A DNA stretch of 64,000 nt from Chloroflexota bacterium. Its GTDB lineage: Bacteria; Chloroflexota; Anaerolineae; Anaerolineales; Villigracilaceae. The translations under genes were made by a program, and so were the position numbers. Positions 18,436-28,288 of this stretch are shown here, piece by piece (within the stretch, counting starts at the first letter, position 1; each line of letters opens with the position of its first letter). The DNA lies in the NCBI GenBank assembly GCA_013388685.1, contig JACAET010000053.1, forward strand, positions 27,756 through 91,755, in the 5' to 3' direction. The notes under the pieces were generated by a model, which saw nothing but the letters and a program-made list of their open reading frames with translations, was not told the DNA's origin and did no database searches.

Positions 18436-19536
18436 GTGGATACTTTCGCGTTCATCATTCATCCCATAGACCCGAAAAGGGATGTCAGCCGGAAATTCCC
18501 GTTTTTGGGACGGATGCTGAATGAAAAACAGATAGACTTCTTCTCTACATTCTTCCCTCCCGTGTATATCTCCGAAATCGAGGGTATACGTTCGGAGGCG
18601 ACCGGGAAGGAAATCAAAGGCTGGTTCGTTGCCTGTCCTTATACACCCAGAAGGATGATGGAGTTGCCTGAGCGGACGGTTTATCGTAAGATTATCCAGA
18701 CCGGCAGGCTGGCGGAGCGACTCGGGGCGCAGATTCTGGGTTTGGGCGCATTCACCTCGGTGGTGGGGGATGCCGGGGTGACAATCGCAAAAGCGCTGGA
18801 CGTGCCGGTGACGACCGGCGACTCGTATACCGTGACGGTCGCCGTGGATGCCATTCGCGAAGCCGCTCGCCTCATGGATATCCCGTTGCGAAACGCCACT
18901 GCCGCTGTGGTGGGAGCCACCGGCGCAATCGGGCAGGTGTGCGCCGATTTGCTGGCGGACGATGTGGAGCGGTTATACCTGATTGGGCGCAGGCAGGATA
19001 AACTTGAGGAACTGCGCGACAGGCTGCGGGTCCATGCAAGAGCCGAACTGGTCATCCGTACTTCAATGGACGTTCTGGCGGATGCGCAATTGATCCTGAC
19101 GGTCACGAGCGCCGTCCACGATGTGATTCGCCCGGAATTCCTGCAGCCGGGAAGCGTGATTTGCGACGTCGCCCGCCCCCGTGATGTTTCTGCAATGGTG
19201 GCACGGGTGAGAGATGATATATTAGTGATTGACGGCGGAATGGTGGATGTGCCAGGACCCGTTGATTTCCATTTTAATTTTGGCTTCCCGCCTGGCAAGG
19301 CATATGCCTGCATGGCGGAGACGATTGCCCTCGCGCTGGAAGGACGCTTCGAGGATTATACGCTCGGCAAACACATCACCCGGGAACGGGTGGATGAAAT
19401 CAGCGCGATGGCAAGGAAGCATGGGTTTCGCTTGAGCGGTTTTCGTTCGTTCGAGCGGGAGATCACGCCTCAGCAAATTGAAACAGTGCGGCGGAACGCC
19501 AAAAAGGCGGTCGCGTTGCGCACGGCAAGTACGTAG
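18436..19536 (+). CDS. Acyl-ACP reductase (AAR)-like NAD(P)-dependent protein
   Basis: 366 residues, GTG start. It aligns by eye over its whole length with the long-chain acyl-ACP reductase of cyanobacteria: LGAFTSVV (AAR LGGFSSIV), TTGDSYTVT (TTGNTHTAY), the Rossmann loop GATGAIGQVCADLL, VIDGG, and AYACMAETIALALEG (AAR MFACFAEAILLEFEG). Cys292 matches the AAR cysteine that forms the acyl-enzyme. Expected reaction: acyl-ACP or acyl-CoA to aldehyde. No aldehyde-deformylating oxygenase is nearby. Another short-chain reductase function is possible. Confidence 0.75.
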   Translation: MDTFAFIIHPIDPKRDVSRKFPFLGRMLNEKQIDFFSTFFPPVYISEIEGIRSEATGKEIKGWFVACPYTPRRMMELPERTVYRKIIQTGRLAERLGAQILGLGAFTSVVGDAGVTIAKALDVPVTTGDSYTVTVAVDAIREAARLMDIPLRNATAAVVGATGAIGQVCADLLADDVERLYLIGRRQDKLEELRDRLRVHARAELVIRTSMDVLADAQLILTVTSAVHDVIRPEFLQPGSVICDVARPRDVSAMVARVRDDILVIDGGMVDVPGPVDFHFNFGFPPGKAYACMAETIALALEGRFEDYTLGKHITRERVDEISAMARKHGFRLSGFRSFEREITPQQIETVRRNAKKAVALRTAST

Positions 19537-19549
19537 TATCGGAGGTTGT

Positions 19550-20458
19550 ATGGGAAAATCGCGATTGTTGGTTGTGGAAGACGATCTCGACATCGGCAAC
19601 ATGCTGAAGATTTATTTCAGCGGGTTGGACTTCGACGTTGATGTTGCCGTACGCGGATCCGACGCGCTGGAGAAGACCAAGCAGGTCCTCCCGCATCTGA
19701 TCGTGCTGGACATCATGCTGCCGGATATTGACGGCTATGAGGTGTGCCGCAACCTGCGTACGAACATGCGCACCAGCCACATTCCGGTGATCTTCCTCAC
19801 CCAGAAGGACGAGCGCAGCGATAAACTGCAGGGGTTGGAGTTGGGCGCGGACGATTACATCACCAAGCCGTTCGATATCGAGGAACTCAAACTGCGCGTC
19901 CAGGGCGCCATTCGACGCGCCGAACGCGAAAGCCTGACCGATCCGCGTTCCGGTCTTCCCGCAGGACGTCTGATCGAGGAACAATTGCGCCGCATCATCC
20001 GTGAGAAGGACTGGGCGCTGATCGACGCGCGCGTCAATCATTTCGAACCCTTCAAAGATGTGTACGGTTTTGTGGCTGGCGACGATGTCCTGCGTTTCAC
20101 CGCCATGCTGATCGGCGAAGTGGTGGACGAATTGGGCACCGCCAGGGATTTTATCGGTCACGCCGGCGGGGATAACTTCATCGTGATCACCACAGCCGAC
20201 CACGCTCCCGCCATTCGAGACCGCCTGCGGGCGCGTTTCGACCAGGAAGTTCAGACTCATTACAACTTTATGGATCGCCAGCAGGGCTTTATGCAGGCTC
20301 CCGCCCCCGGGGGTACAACCGTCAAAGTGCCCTTCATGACTATCTCCATGGGTGTGGTCTCTCCCAGAGATCATTCCTTTGCCGATATTCGTGAAATCAC
20401 AGAACTTGCGGCGGAAGCCCGTCGTCAGGATTTTGCTTCGGCTGGCAAAGCAGGTTGA
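19550..20458 (+). CDS. Response regulator with degenerate GGDEF domain
   Basis: 302 residues. Receiver domain 1-120 has acidic E10/D11/D12, phospho-acceptor Asp54 (LIVLDIMLPD) and Lys in TKPFD. It continues into a GGDEF-like domain (LTDPRSGLPAGRLIEEQL, then GHAGGDNF) where GGDEF reads GGDNF. The loss of Glu suggests it is not an active diguanylate cyclase. GGAGG precedes ATG 19550. It lies 9 bp before the giant kinase, its likely phosphodonor. Confidence 0.9.
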   Translation: MGKSRLLVVEDDLDIGNMLKIYFSGLDFDVDVAVRGSDALEKTKQVLPHLIVLDIMLPDIDGYEVCRNLRTNMRTSHIPVIFLTQKDERSDKLQGLELGADDYITKPFDIEELKLRVQGAIRRAERESLTDPRSGLPAGRLIEEQLRRIIREKDWALIDARVNHFEPFKDVYGFVAGDDVLRFTAMLIGEVVDELGTARDFIGHAGGDNFIVITTADHAPAIRDRLRARFDQEVQTHYNFMDRQQGFMQAPAPGGTTVKVPFMTISMGVVSPRDHSFADIREITELAAEARRQDFASAGKAG

Positions 20459-20467
20459 TAAAAGAGG

Positions 20468-23400
20468 ATGTTTGCCGGGCTGGGAGTCGGTCATTATTTA
20501 ATCTTGCTGGCGCTGGCATTGTTACTGCCGGTGCTGGCAATTGTCGCGTTCTGGCACACTCCCGGAAAAACCCCGTTCGTCTCCCGCGGCGAACTTTCTT
20601 TCCCCCCTTCCCCCGATTCATCGAAAACCAATGAAGCCATCCTTCTCATTCAGATCGGCGGACGCGTCGAATACGTCAACGATCTGGCGCGGGGTTGGTT
20701 CGATTTACACCCCGGAGAAACGCCTGACCTCGAACGATTGCTCCGCAGAACCCGTCCCGCCGAGGAATTTCTCGATCTTTGCGCCAAGCCCGGTCAAAAA
20801 CGGCTTTCGATAGGGGGTCAGCTGGTGGAAGCCACATCCTATCTGGTTCCCGGCGGTTATGCCCAGATGCTTGTGGCGATGAAACAGGTCGAATTCTCAA
20901 AGGATATATCCAACGCTGGAGCAGGGGCTTCGATCCTCCGTCTGATTTCGGATTTCGGCAGGGACGTATCTGCAAGCCTGAGCCTCACAGACGTATTGCG
21001 CGCAATCCTTTTGAACGTTACACAACTGGTCGCCTCTGATCTTTTGGAAATCAAAATTTCCGACCCCGCCTCGCGGCGGCTGACGCCGTTTACCCTGGAT
21101 TCAAGCGGCGGTTCCGGCATTCAACGCGCCTCCCTGTCCCAGTTCGGCGCATTGACAGAATACACCCTGCGACAGCGCAAACCCGTCCTTCTCGCCAATA
21201 CCAAGGAGACACCGCCGGAGTTGGGGGAATTGAACGGAAAAACCCCCGTTCAATCCTACCTTGGCATTCCCTTACTGGCAGATGGCGACATGGTTGGAGT
21301 GCTCGAATTGGGACAACTCGCCGCAGAGACGCTCGGCGCACACGACCTGGACATCGTGCAATTGATCGCCCCCCAGATCGCATACAGCATTCGCAATGCC
21401 ATCCTGCATGAAGAGGAGCAAAAGCGCTTATCCGAATTAAGCGGACTTGCCAACCTCATCCACACCATCGGCGCCTCCCACGATTACAGCAGACTCATCC
21501 AGCGGCTTATCCAGAACATCGCGCCGCTCCTGCCGGTGGATATTATCGGCTTCCTCCTATACGACGAAGGCAAACGAACCCTGGAAGCTCAGTCGCCGTT
21601 TCAGGGACTGCCATCCCACATTACAGATATCTACCGCGCCTCCGTCCCTGCCCACAGCCCTGCCGATCGGATCCTCCTGGAAAGAAACCTGATCGCCACG
21701 CGCAACGCCGCAAACGACCCGTATTGGCGTGAACTGGGATTGCAAACCCTGGCGCAAGCGGCAAGCCTGCGCGAATCCGTGCTTGCCCCCATGATCTCCG
21801 AAGACCGGCTCATCGGTTACCTGCAGGTTTCCAATCATAAGGGCGCCTCTCTCGAATTTACCGACTCCGAAATCCGCTTGATCGAAACGATTGCCCGGCA
21901 GTCCGCGGGGATCATCGAGAACGCGGTGACGATCGAACACACCCGCCAGCGCGCCCTGCGTTCCGATGCGCTGCGCCGCATTGCCAGCCTCGCCGCTTCC
22001 AACGCCACCGTGGACGAAATCCTGCGCTTCTCGATTCAGGAACTGGCGCGCCTCTTCCAGAGCGATATCGCCGCCGTCTTCCTGCGAGACGAAGGACGCG
22101 GCGAATTGCGTTTGCATGAAGGATCGGTGTTCGGCGCCACACCCGACGCGATTGCCGCGCTCAATCGCCTGCACATGGACCCCGCCCAATACCGCCTCAC
22201 CGTATCGGGAAGCCAGCGCCCGTTCAAATCGGGACGCCTCAGTTCCGACAGACGCGTCCTTCCCGGTTACCGCCCGCTGGTTGCCGCCTTGCAGGTCGAA
22301 TCCGCTGTGGTGGTTCCGCTCATCCTGCGCGAACACAGCCTGGGCGAACTCATGCTGGGGAGTCGTAAAGCCGAATTCTTCAACGACTACGATTTGCAGA
22401 TCGTTTCCACCGCCGCCGGGCAGATTGCCTCCGCCATTGACGACGCATCCCGCACATCGTTGACCGATGAAGCGCTCCGCCGCCGCGTGGAACAACTGAC
22501 CTCCCTCGCGCGCGTCAGCCGTGAACTCAACGCCATGACCGATCTGCCCGAACTGTTGAACGTCATACACACAGAGAGTTTACGGACCGCCCGTGCCGAC
22601 TGCGGCGCCATTCTGCTGTTCGATTTGAACGCCTCCGCCGACCCGCCGCCTGTTTCGCTCTCGATCGGCTGTCCGCATGCCGACACATTTTCCCCTCTCG
22701 AACAGCAGGTCATCCGCAAAGGCGAATCCCGATTGATCGCCGATCTCGCACAGTCCGGCGCGACCCCGGTGCACGACGGCGTCCGCGCCCTGATGATCGT
22801 ACCCATCATCAGCGGGGGCAAAACCGTTGGTTTGATTCACCTGCACTCCAGCCGGAACGAATCGTTCGATGATTCCACCCTGGAAGTGATGGAAACCCTG
22901 GCTTCTCAGGCATCGGTGGCGATTGGCAATGTCCGGCGTTATCAGGAACAATATCAACATGCCGAACTCCTGCGAAGGCGTACGGGCATCCTGGCGCGTT
23001 TATCCGATCCCGTCGCTTTCCTGGATTTCGAACAGCCATTGGAGCAATCCCTGTTCGGAATTGCCGTACACATCAGCGAAACCACGCCGTTCAAAGCCGT
23101 GTTGATCAGCGTGCTCGAACCCGAAAGCGGATTGTTGAGGCGCGTCACGGGCGTTGGTTTTCCGCCTGAAACCCTGGTGGAACTTCTGGCTCGCAAACAA
23201 CCCCTTGCCAGCCTGCAACAGATTCTCAAGCCGCAATTTCGCATCAACCGTTCCTATTTCATTCCCATTGACCAGTCGCCCATCATCCCCTCCGACGTGC
23301 ACATGGTCACGCTGGAGACCGGCGAGCATCCGCAGAAATCCTCCAATGCGTGGGACCCGGACGACACGTTGATTACCATGCTGGAGGATCATCAGGGCAA

Positions 23401-26400
23401 CCCGCTCGGCATTATCAGCGTGGATGCGCCGCGCGACGGCTTGCGCCCCGACCGCGCCGCCATCGAAGCGTTGGACATCTTTGCCAGGCAGGCGTCTCTT
23501 TTGATCCTGGGACACACCCGCCTTGCCGAACTGCGTACGCAGGTCGAGGCGCTCACCTCGGGCATCGAGCGGCAACAACGTCTGCTTGCGAATACACAGA
23601 ACGACCTGCCCGTCCTGCTCCGCAAAGACCTCGACCAAACGATTGCCATCCTGAACCTGGATCAGCGCTCCCAGCGCGTGCGTGCCGGTCTGGCAATCAC
23701 CGAATCTGTCAGCCGTCAATTGGACGCCTCCTCCGCCTTGCAGGCGCTGGCGCGCGAAACGTTGACACAATTGGGCATGTCGGTTGCGCTTGTGGCGGAG
23801 ACCACCGCCGAAGGTCCCCGTCTCACACATGTGATGGGAAGCATCCCGCGTGCAACCAACCCCGAGGCGTTGTTCGGCCAGCGGAACCCTCTCCGGGCTG
23901 TGTTGCAAAGCGGCGAAGCCATCCTGGTCTCGACGTTGGATGAAAACATGGAATGGCGCGATGCCCCCCTGCTGACCGCTCTGCGCGCCAAGTCCATGAT
24001 CTGCCTCCCGATCAAAATAGATAAACGGACGGTTGCCGCCATGATGGCAATCAGCCCCGAGCCGATGCCGGCGTTCACGAGCGAGGATCTTCAGGTCTAC
24101 CACCAGATTGCGCGGCAAACATCGGTGATTTTGCAAAACATCTCCTTGCTCAACGAAACCCGCCGCCGTTTGCAGGAAGTCAACCTCCTGCTCGATTTCA
24201 GCCGCCAACTGCGCGGATTGGACGCCGACCACATTGTCAAGTCGCTGTTGGAGAGCGCGCGCAGGGCGCTTCACGCGGCACATGCCGGCGTTGTCCTCAT
24301 CTGGGACGAGCATACCAGCCAGTTGATTCCGCAGGCAGTCTCCGGGTATGCCGACAACGAAGCCATGAAACGCATCGCCTACCGGTCGGGGGGGTCGCTT
24401 CCCGGGCAGGTCTTCGAAACCAACCGTCCTTTGCGCGTGGACGAGGTGCAATTCACCCGCGATTACACCTTCTCTTCGGACGAGCAATTACTCTATCGCC
24501 AGGCAACGGGCGGACGCCTGCCTGTCGCGAGCCTGCTGATACCGATTCAATCGGGCGACCAGCGGGTCGGTGTCATCGTACTGGATAATTTCAATACGCC
24601 GGCTGCCTTTCGGGAGGAGGATGAAGCGCTTCTTCTCTCGCTTGCCCAACAGGTGGGCTTGTCGCTTCAGAACGTCCGCCTGGTACAGACCACACAGGAA
24701 CGCGCCAAGCAGTTGGAGGCCCTCACCTCCGCCGCCACCAACCTGACCTCCAGCCTGAAAAGCACGGAACTGGTCGAGTCTCTGCTCGATCAATTGAGTC
24801 CCATCATTCCTTACGATACCGCCACCCTGTGGATCCGCGAAAAAGACCGCCTGACGGTTGCCGCCGCGCGCGGCTTCCCGGACACCGAACGACGCCTTGG
24901 TTTGACCCTTGCCGTGGAGGATAGCGCGCTCTTCAAGGAAATGATTCGCACGGGGCAGGGAATTCTGGTCGGCGATATCCGGCAGGATCCGCGCTTCCCG
25001 TCGCTGGAGGCGCCGCGCCTTTCCTGGCTGGGCTTGCCTTTGCTCTCGAAGAAGGAAGTGATCGGCGTTCTGGCGCTCGAAAAATGGCAATCCTATTACT
25101 ATACGCGCGAACATGTGCAGGTCGGCATGACCTTTGCCAGTCAATCGGCGGTTGCTCTCGAAAACGCGAGACTCTTCGAAGACAGCATGAATCGCGCCGC
25201 CGAATTGAACGAACGATCACAACGCCTGGCGCTGCTCAACCGCTTCTCCTCCTCGCTCAGCGGCTTGCTCGACGAAGACAAAATCCTCCAACTCACCGCG
25301 CAGGAAATTCAGGAGGCGCTGAATGCCCCGCGGGTTTCCGTGGTGGTGTTCGAACGCGGCGATGCAATCTGGAAGTATTCGAACCCCAAGTCGGGCAAAA
25401 AACTTCCGCAAATCCTGCCCCACGCACCCATCTTTCATCGCCTGCACGAGTCCCTCGGCGTGTTTACCACCGACGCCGTGAGTGCGGAACCCGACCTGAC
25501 CCCCTTGCGCGATTTTCTGGGTTCTGCAACGCAATCGCTCCTCATTCTCCCCTTTGCAAGCGGCGCCAATCTGCGCGCCTTGATGTTCGTTCACCAGAAC
25601 GAATCCGTTCGCTTCAGCCTGGCGGAGATCGAACTGGCGCTTACCCTGACCAACCAAGCCGCCATTGCCATTGAGAACGCCCGCTTGTATCAATCCACCC
25701 TTCAAACGGCAGAGCGTTTCTCGATCCTCAACCAGGCAAGTTATCAAATCAGTTCGAATTTGGACCCCGAACAGATTTATGTCGCGGTGCATCGTGCCGC
25801 CAAAAGGCTGATGCCCATCGAATCCTTCGTCATCAGCCTGCTCGATGACGAAACGAATGAAATCGAAGGGGTCTACCTCATGGATGACGACAAACGCGCC
25901 CCCATTACGCGGATCCCGCGCGATCAGGGCTTGAGCGGACGCGTCATCAATTCGGGCGAACCGCTGTTTGTTCGCGGTTCCGAAAATGTGGATGAACTGG
26001 GCGCCGTGCCGTATGGAAAGCCCGATGCGCCGCGTTCCGTCATTGCCGTGCCCATGCTCCTTGGCGGAAGGGCGGTGGGCATGCTCTCGGCGCAAAGTTA
26101 TCAGCCCAATGTCTATACCGAGGACGATCTTCAGATCCTCAGCACCCTTGCCAACCAGGCAATCGTCGCCATCCAGAACGGACGTCTTTTCAACGAAACC
26201 CAGCGTCTGGCGCAGGAACTCGAGCAGCGCGTCATTGACCGCACCGCCGAACTTCAGCGCGAACAGCAAAATACAGAGACGCTTCTTCGCATTCTGACGG
26301 AGGTCTCCTCCAGCCTCGATCTGGACCGCGCCCTGAACCGCACTCTCGCGCTCCTCAACGATGCCATCGGCGCGGAACAGGGAACCATCATGCTGCGCGG

Positions 26401-27910
26401 CGCCGAAGACAACATGCTCCATTACCGCGCCGGCTACGGCTACCTCTCCGACAAGATCACCGGCGAAGGACGCGGCTTCAAACTCAAGGTCGGCGAGGGA
26501 CTGGCGGGATGGGTGGTGGCAAACCGCGAGTCCGTATTGATCGGGGATCTTCTGAAGGATCCGCGCTGGGTGACCACACCCACATCGTCGCGCGAACACC
26601 GCAGCGCCATTGTCGTCCCCCTGCTGGTGGCGGAGGATGTCATCGGTGTTCTCATGGTCTTTCACCGCAAGGTCAACTTCTTCAGCGCCGAACGCCTGAA
26701 CATGGTTAAAGCGATTGCCGGGCAGGTGTCGGTGGCGATCAACAACGCCCATCTCTACGAACTCATCCGCGATCAGGCGGAACGCCTGGGCGCCATGCTC
26801 CGCCGTGAGCAGGAAGATGCCAGCCGTTCGCAAGCCATCCTCGAAGCGGTGGCGGATGGCGTTCTCGTCACCGGCGCAAACAACCGCATCACTTTTCTCA
26901 ACAAATCCGCGGAGGATATTCTCGACCTCGAAGCCGGGCGGCTGATCGGACAAACCCTGGATGTATTTGCCGGTCTCTTCGGCAAAGCGGCTGGTTCGTG
27001 GATGCAGACCATCCGCGCCTGGTCGGAAGCGCCCTCCAAATATCAACGCGGTGAAACCTATGCCGAACAGCTGGATTTGCAGAATGGACGGATTGTGCTG
27101 GTGCATCTTGCACCGGTGATTTTGCAGAACGATTTTCTGGGAACGGTATCCATCTTCCGCGATATCACGCATGAGGTGGAGGTGGACAGGCTCAAGTCCG
27201 AGTTTGTGGCGACGGTCAGTCACGAACTTCGCACTCCCATGACCTCCATCCGCGGTTATACGGATGTGCTTCTCATGGGCGCCGCAGGCGCGCTGAACGA
27301 AAACCAGACGCACTTCCTGAATATTATCAAGAACAATACCGAGCGCCTGAATATTCTGGTGAACGATTTGCTCGATGTGTCCCGCATCGAATCGGGACGC
27401 GTGACCCTCTCGCCGCAGGCGCTCGACCTGCGCGAACTGGCGGAAGACGTCATCGAAGACGTTCTGCGCCGTTCTCAGGAGGAAAACAAGCCGATGGCTT
27501 TATCGCTCGACGCGCCGAGGAAACTGCCGCTGGTTTACGGCGATATGGAACGCGTGCGCCAGGTGTTGAGCAACCTGGTCTTCAACTCCTATCACTATAC
27601 TCCCGAGAACGGCACCATCACGGTGTACATCCACCCCTTGAACGACGAGGAAAATCCGCAGGTCCAGGTGGATGTGAAGGATAACGGTGTAGGCATCTCT
27701 CCCGAGGATCAGGAGCGCATCTTTGAACGCTTTTATCGCGGCGAACATCCGCTGGTGCTGGCTACCCCCGGAACGGGTTTGGGTCTCTCCATCGTTAAAC
27801 AAATCGTGGAGATGCACAAAGGAAAGATTTGGATGAAGAGCAACGGCATTCCCGGAGAGGGAAGCGTCTTCTCCTTTACCCTGCCCGTCTACCAGAAAAA
27901 TGAGGCATGA
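20468..27910 (+). CDS. Giant sensor histidine kinase with 11 GAF domains
   Basis: 2480 residues. One N-terminal transmembrane helix (about 9-29) is followed by a short PAS-like stretch (55-140). Then come eleven consecutive GAF domains, roughly at 155-315, 325-500, 505-670, 680-825, 838-1020, 1075-1230, 1238-1412, 1420-1575, 1590-1745, 1755-1910 and 1940-2100, each closing with an A-(I/V)-x-N-(A/V) type helix. A PAS domain (2120-2235) precedes HisKA (phospho-His2252 in VSHELRTP) and HATPase_c (N box NLVFNSYHYTP, DNGVGI, FERFYRG, GTGLGLSIV). The kinase looks active. Its stop is adjacent to the next regulator's ATG. Confidence 0.93.
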   Translation: MFAGLGVGHYLILLALALLLPVLAIVAFWHTPGKTPFVSRGELSFPPSPDSSKTNEAILLIQIGGRVEYVNDLARGWFDLHPGETPDLERLLRRTRPAEEFLDLCAKPGQKRLSIGGQLVEATSYLVPGGYAQMLVAMKQVEFSKDISNAGAGASILRLISDFGRDVSASLSLTDVLRAILLNVTQLVASDLLEIKISDPASRRLTPFTLDSSGGSGIQRASLSQFGALTEYTLRQRKPVLLANTKETPPELGELNGKTPVQSYLGIPLLADGDMVGVLELGQLAAETLGAHDLDIVQLIAPQIAYSIRNAILHEEEQKRLSELSGLANLIHTIGASHDYSRLIQRLIQNIAPLLPVDIIGFLLYDEGKRTLEAQSPFQGLPSHITDIYRASVPAHSPADRILLERNLIATRNAANDPYWRELGLQTLAQAASLRESVLAPMISEDRLIGYLQVSNHKGASLEFTDSEIRLIETIARQSAGIIENAVTIEHTRQRALRSDALRRIASLAASNATVDEILRFSIQELARLFQSDIAAVFLRDEGRGELRLHEGSVFGATPDAIAALNRLHMDPAQYRLTVSGSQRPFKSGRLSSDRRVLPGYRPLVAALQVESAVVVPLILREHSLGELMLGSRKAEFFNDYDLQIVSTAAGQIASAIDDASRTSLTDEALRRRVEQLTSLARVSRELNAMTDLPELLNVIHTESLRTARADCGAILLFDLNASADPPPVSLSIGCPHADTFSPLEQQVIRKGESRLIADLAQSGATPVHDGVRALMIVPIISGGKTVGLIHLHSSRNESFDDSTLEVMETLASQASVAIGNVRRYQEQYQHAELLRRRTGILARLSDPVAFLDFEQPLEQSLFGIAVHISETTPFKAVLISVLEPESGLLRRVTGVGFPPETLVELLARKQPLASLQQILKPQFRINRSYFIPIDQSPIIPSDVHMVTLETGEHPQKSSNAWDPDDTLITMLEDHQGNPLGIISVDAPRDGLRPDRAAIEALDIFARQASLLILGHTRLAELRTQVEALTSGIERQQRLLANTQNDLPVLLRKDLDQTIAILNLDQRSQRVRAGLAITESVSRQLDASSALQALARETLTQLGMSVALVAETTAEGPRLTHVMGSIPRATNPEALFGQRNPLRAVLQSGEAILVSTLDENMEWRDAPLLTALRAKSMICLPIKIDKRTVAAMMAISPEPMPAFTSEDLQVYHQIARQTSVILQNISLLNETRRRLQEVNLLLDFSRQLRGLDADHIVKSLLESARRALHAAHAGVVLIWDEHTSQLIPQAVSGYADNEAMKRIAYRSGGSLPGQVFETNRPLRVDEVQFTRDYTFSSDEQLLYRQATGGRLPVASLLIPIQSGDQRVGVIVLDNFNTPAAFREEDEALLLSLAQQVGLSLQNVRLVQTTQERAKQLEALTSAATNLTSSLKSTELVESLLDQLSPIIPYDTATLWIREKDRLTVAAARGFPDTERRLGLTLAVEDSALFKEMIRTGQGILVGDIRQDPRFPSLEAPRLSWLGLPLLSKKEVIGVLALEKWQSYYYTREHVQVGMTFASQSAVALENARLFEDSMNRAAELNERSQRLALLNRFSSSLSGLLDEDKILQLTAQEIQEALNAPRVSVVVFERGDAIWKYSNPKSGKKLPQILPHAPIFHRLHESLGVFTTDAVSAEPDLTPLRDFLGSATQSLLILPFASGANLRALMFVHQNESVRFSLAEIELALTLTNQAAIAIENARLYQSTLQTAERFSILNQASYQISSNLDPEQIYVAVHRAAKRLMPIESFVISLLDDETNEIEGVYLMDDDKRAPITRIPRDQGLSGRVINSGEPLFVRGSENVDELGAVPYGKPDAPRSVIAVPMLLGGRAVGMLSAQSYQPNVYTEDDLQILSTLANQAIVAIQNGRLFNETQRLAQELEQRVIDRTAELQREQQNTETLLRILTEVSSSLDLDRALNRTLALLNDAIGAEQGTIMLRGAEDNMLHYRAGYGYLSDKITGEGRGFKLKVGEGLAGWVVANRESVLIGDLLKDPRWVTTPTSSREHRSAIVVPLLVAEDVIGVLMVFHRKVNFFSAERLNMVKAIAGQVSVAINNAHLYELIRDQAERLGAMLRREQEDASRSQAILEAVADGVLVTGANNRITFLNKSAEDILDLEAGRLIGQTLDVFAGLFGKAAGSWMQTIRAWSEAPSKYQRGETYAEQLDLQNGRIVLVHLAPVILQNDFLGTVSIFRDITHEVEVDRLKSEFVATVSHELRTPMTSIRGYTDVLLMGAAGALNENQTHFLNIIKNNTERLNILVNDLLDVSRIESGRVTLSPQALDLRELAEDVIEDVLRRSQEENKPMALSLDAPRKLPLVYGDMERVRQVLSNLVFNSYHYTPENGTITVYIHPLNDEENPQVQVDVKDNGVGISPEDQERIFERFYRGEHPLVLATPGTGLGLSIVKQIVEMHKGKIWMKSNGIPGEGSVFSFTLPVYQKNEA

Positions 27911-28285
27911 ATGGCGAAAATATTGATTGCAGAAGACGAACGAGATATTCGCGACCTGGTTGCTTTTACTCTGCGGTTTGCCGGGCACGAGGTCTTCGCG
28001 GCGACGAACGGGGAGGAGGCGGTGGAGATGGCGCCCAAAGTCAACCCCGACCTCGTTCTGATGGACGTTCGCATGCCGCGCATGACCGGTTACGAAGCCT
28101 GCAAAGCGATGAAAGCCGACCCGAACCTGAAGGACATCCCTGTGGTCTTCCTTTCTGCCAAGGGGCAGGAGAGCGAGATCCAGCAGGGACTTGACGCGGG
28201 TGCCGAGGAATATCTGCTCAAACCGTTTGCCCCCGACCAGCTCACGATACGCGTAAAAGCCATTCTCGCCAAATTCGGAAAGTAA
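27911..28285 (+). CDS. CheY-like single-domain response regulator
   Basis: 124 residues, receiver only. Acidic pocket E8/D9, phospho-acceptor Asp52 in LVLMDVRMP, Ser/Lys switch residues in FLSAKG and LLKPFAP. No output domain. The start codon directly follows the kinase stop codon, so the two are made together and are a probable cognate pair. Confidence 0.93.
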   Translation: MAKILIAEDERDIRDLVAFTLRFAGHEVFAATNGEEAVEMAPKVNPDLVLMDVRMPRMTGYEACKAMKADPNLKDIPVVFLSAKGQESEIQQGLDAGAEEYLLKPFAPDQLTIRVKAILAKFGK

Positions 28286-28288
28286 CCC

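Noticed and set aside
19550..20458. Active diguanylate cyclase
   Set aside because: GGDEF reads GGDNF and the flanking active-site region is weak, so it is only a GGDEF-like output domain.
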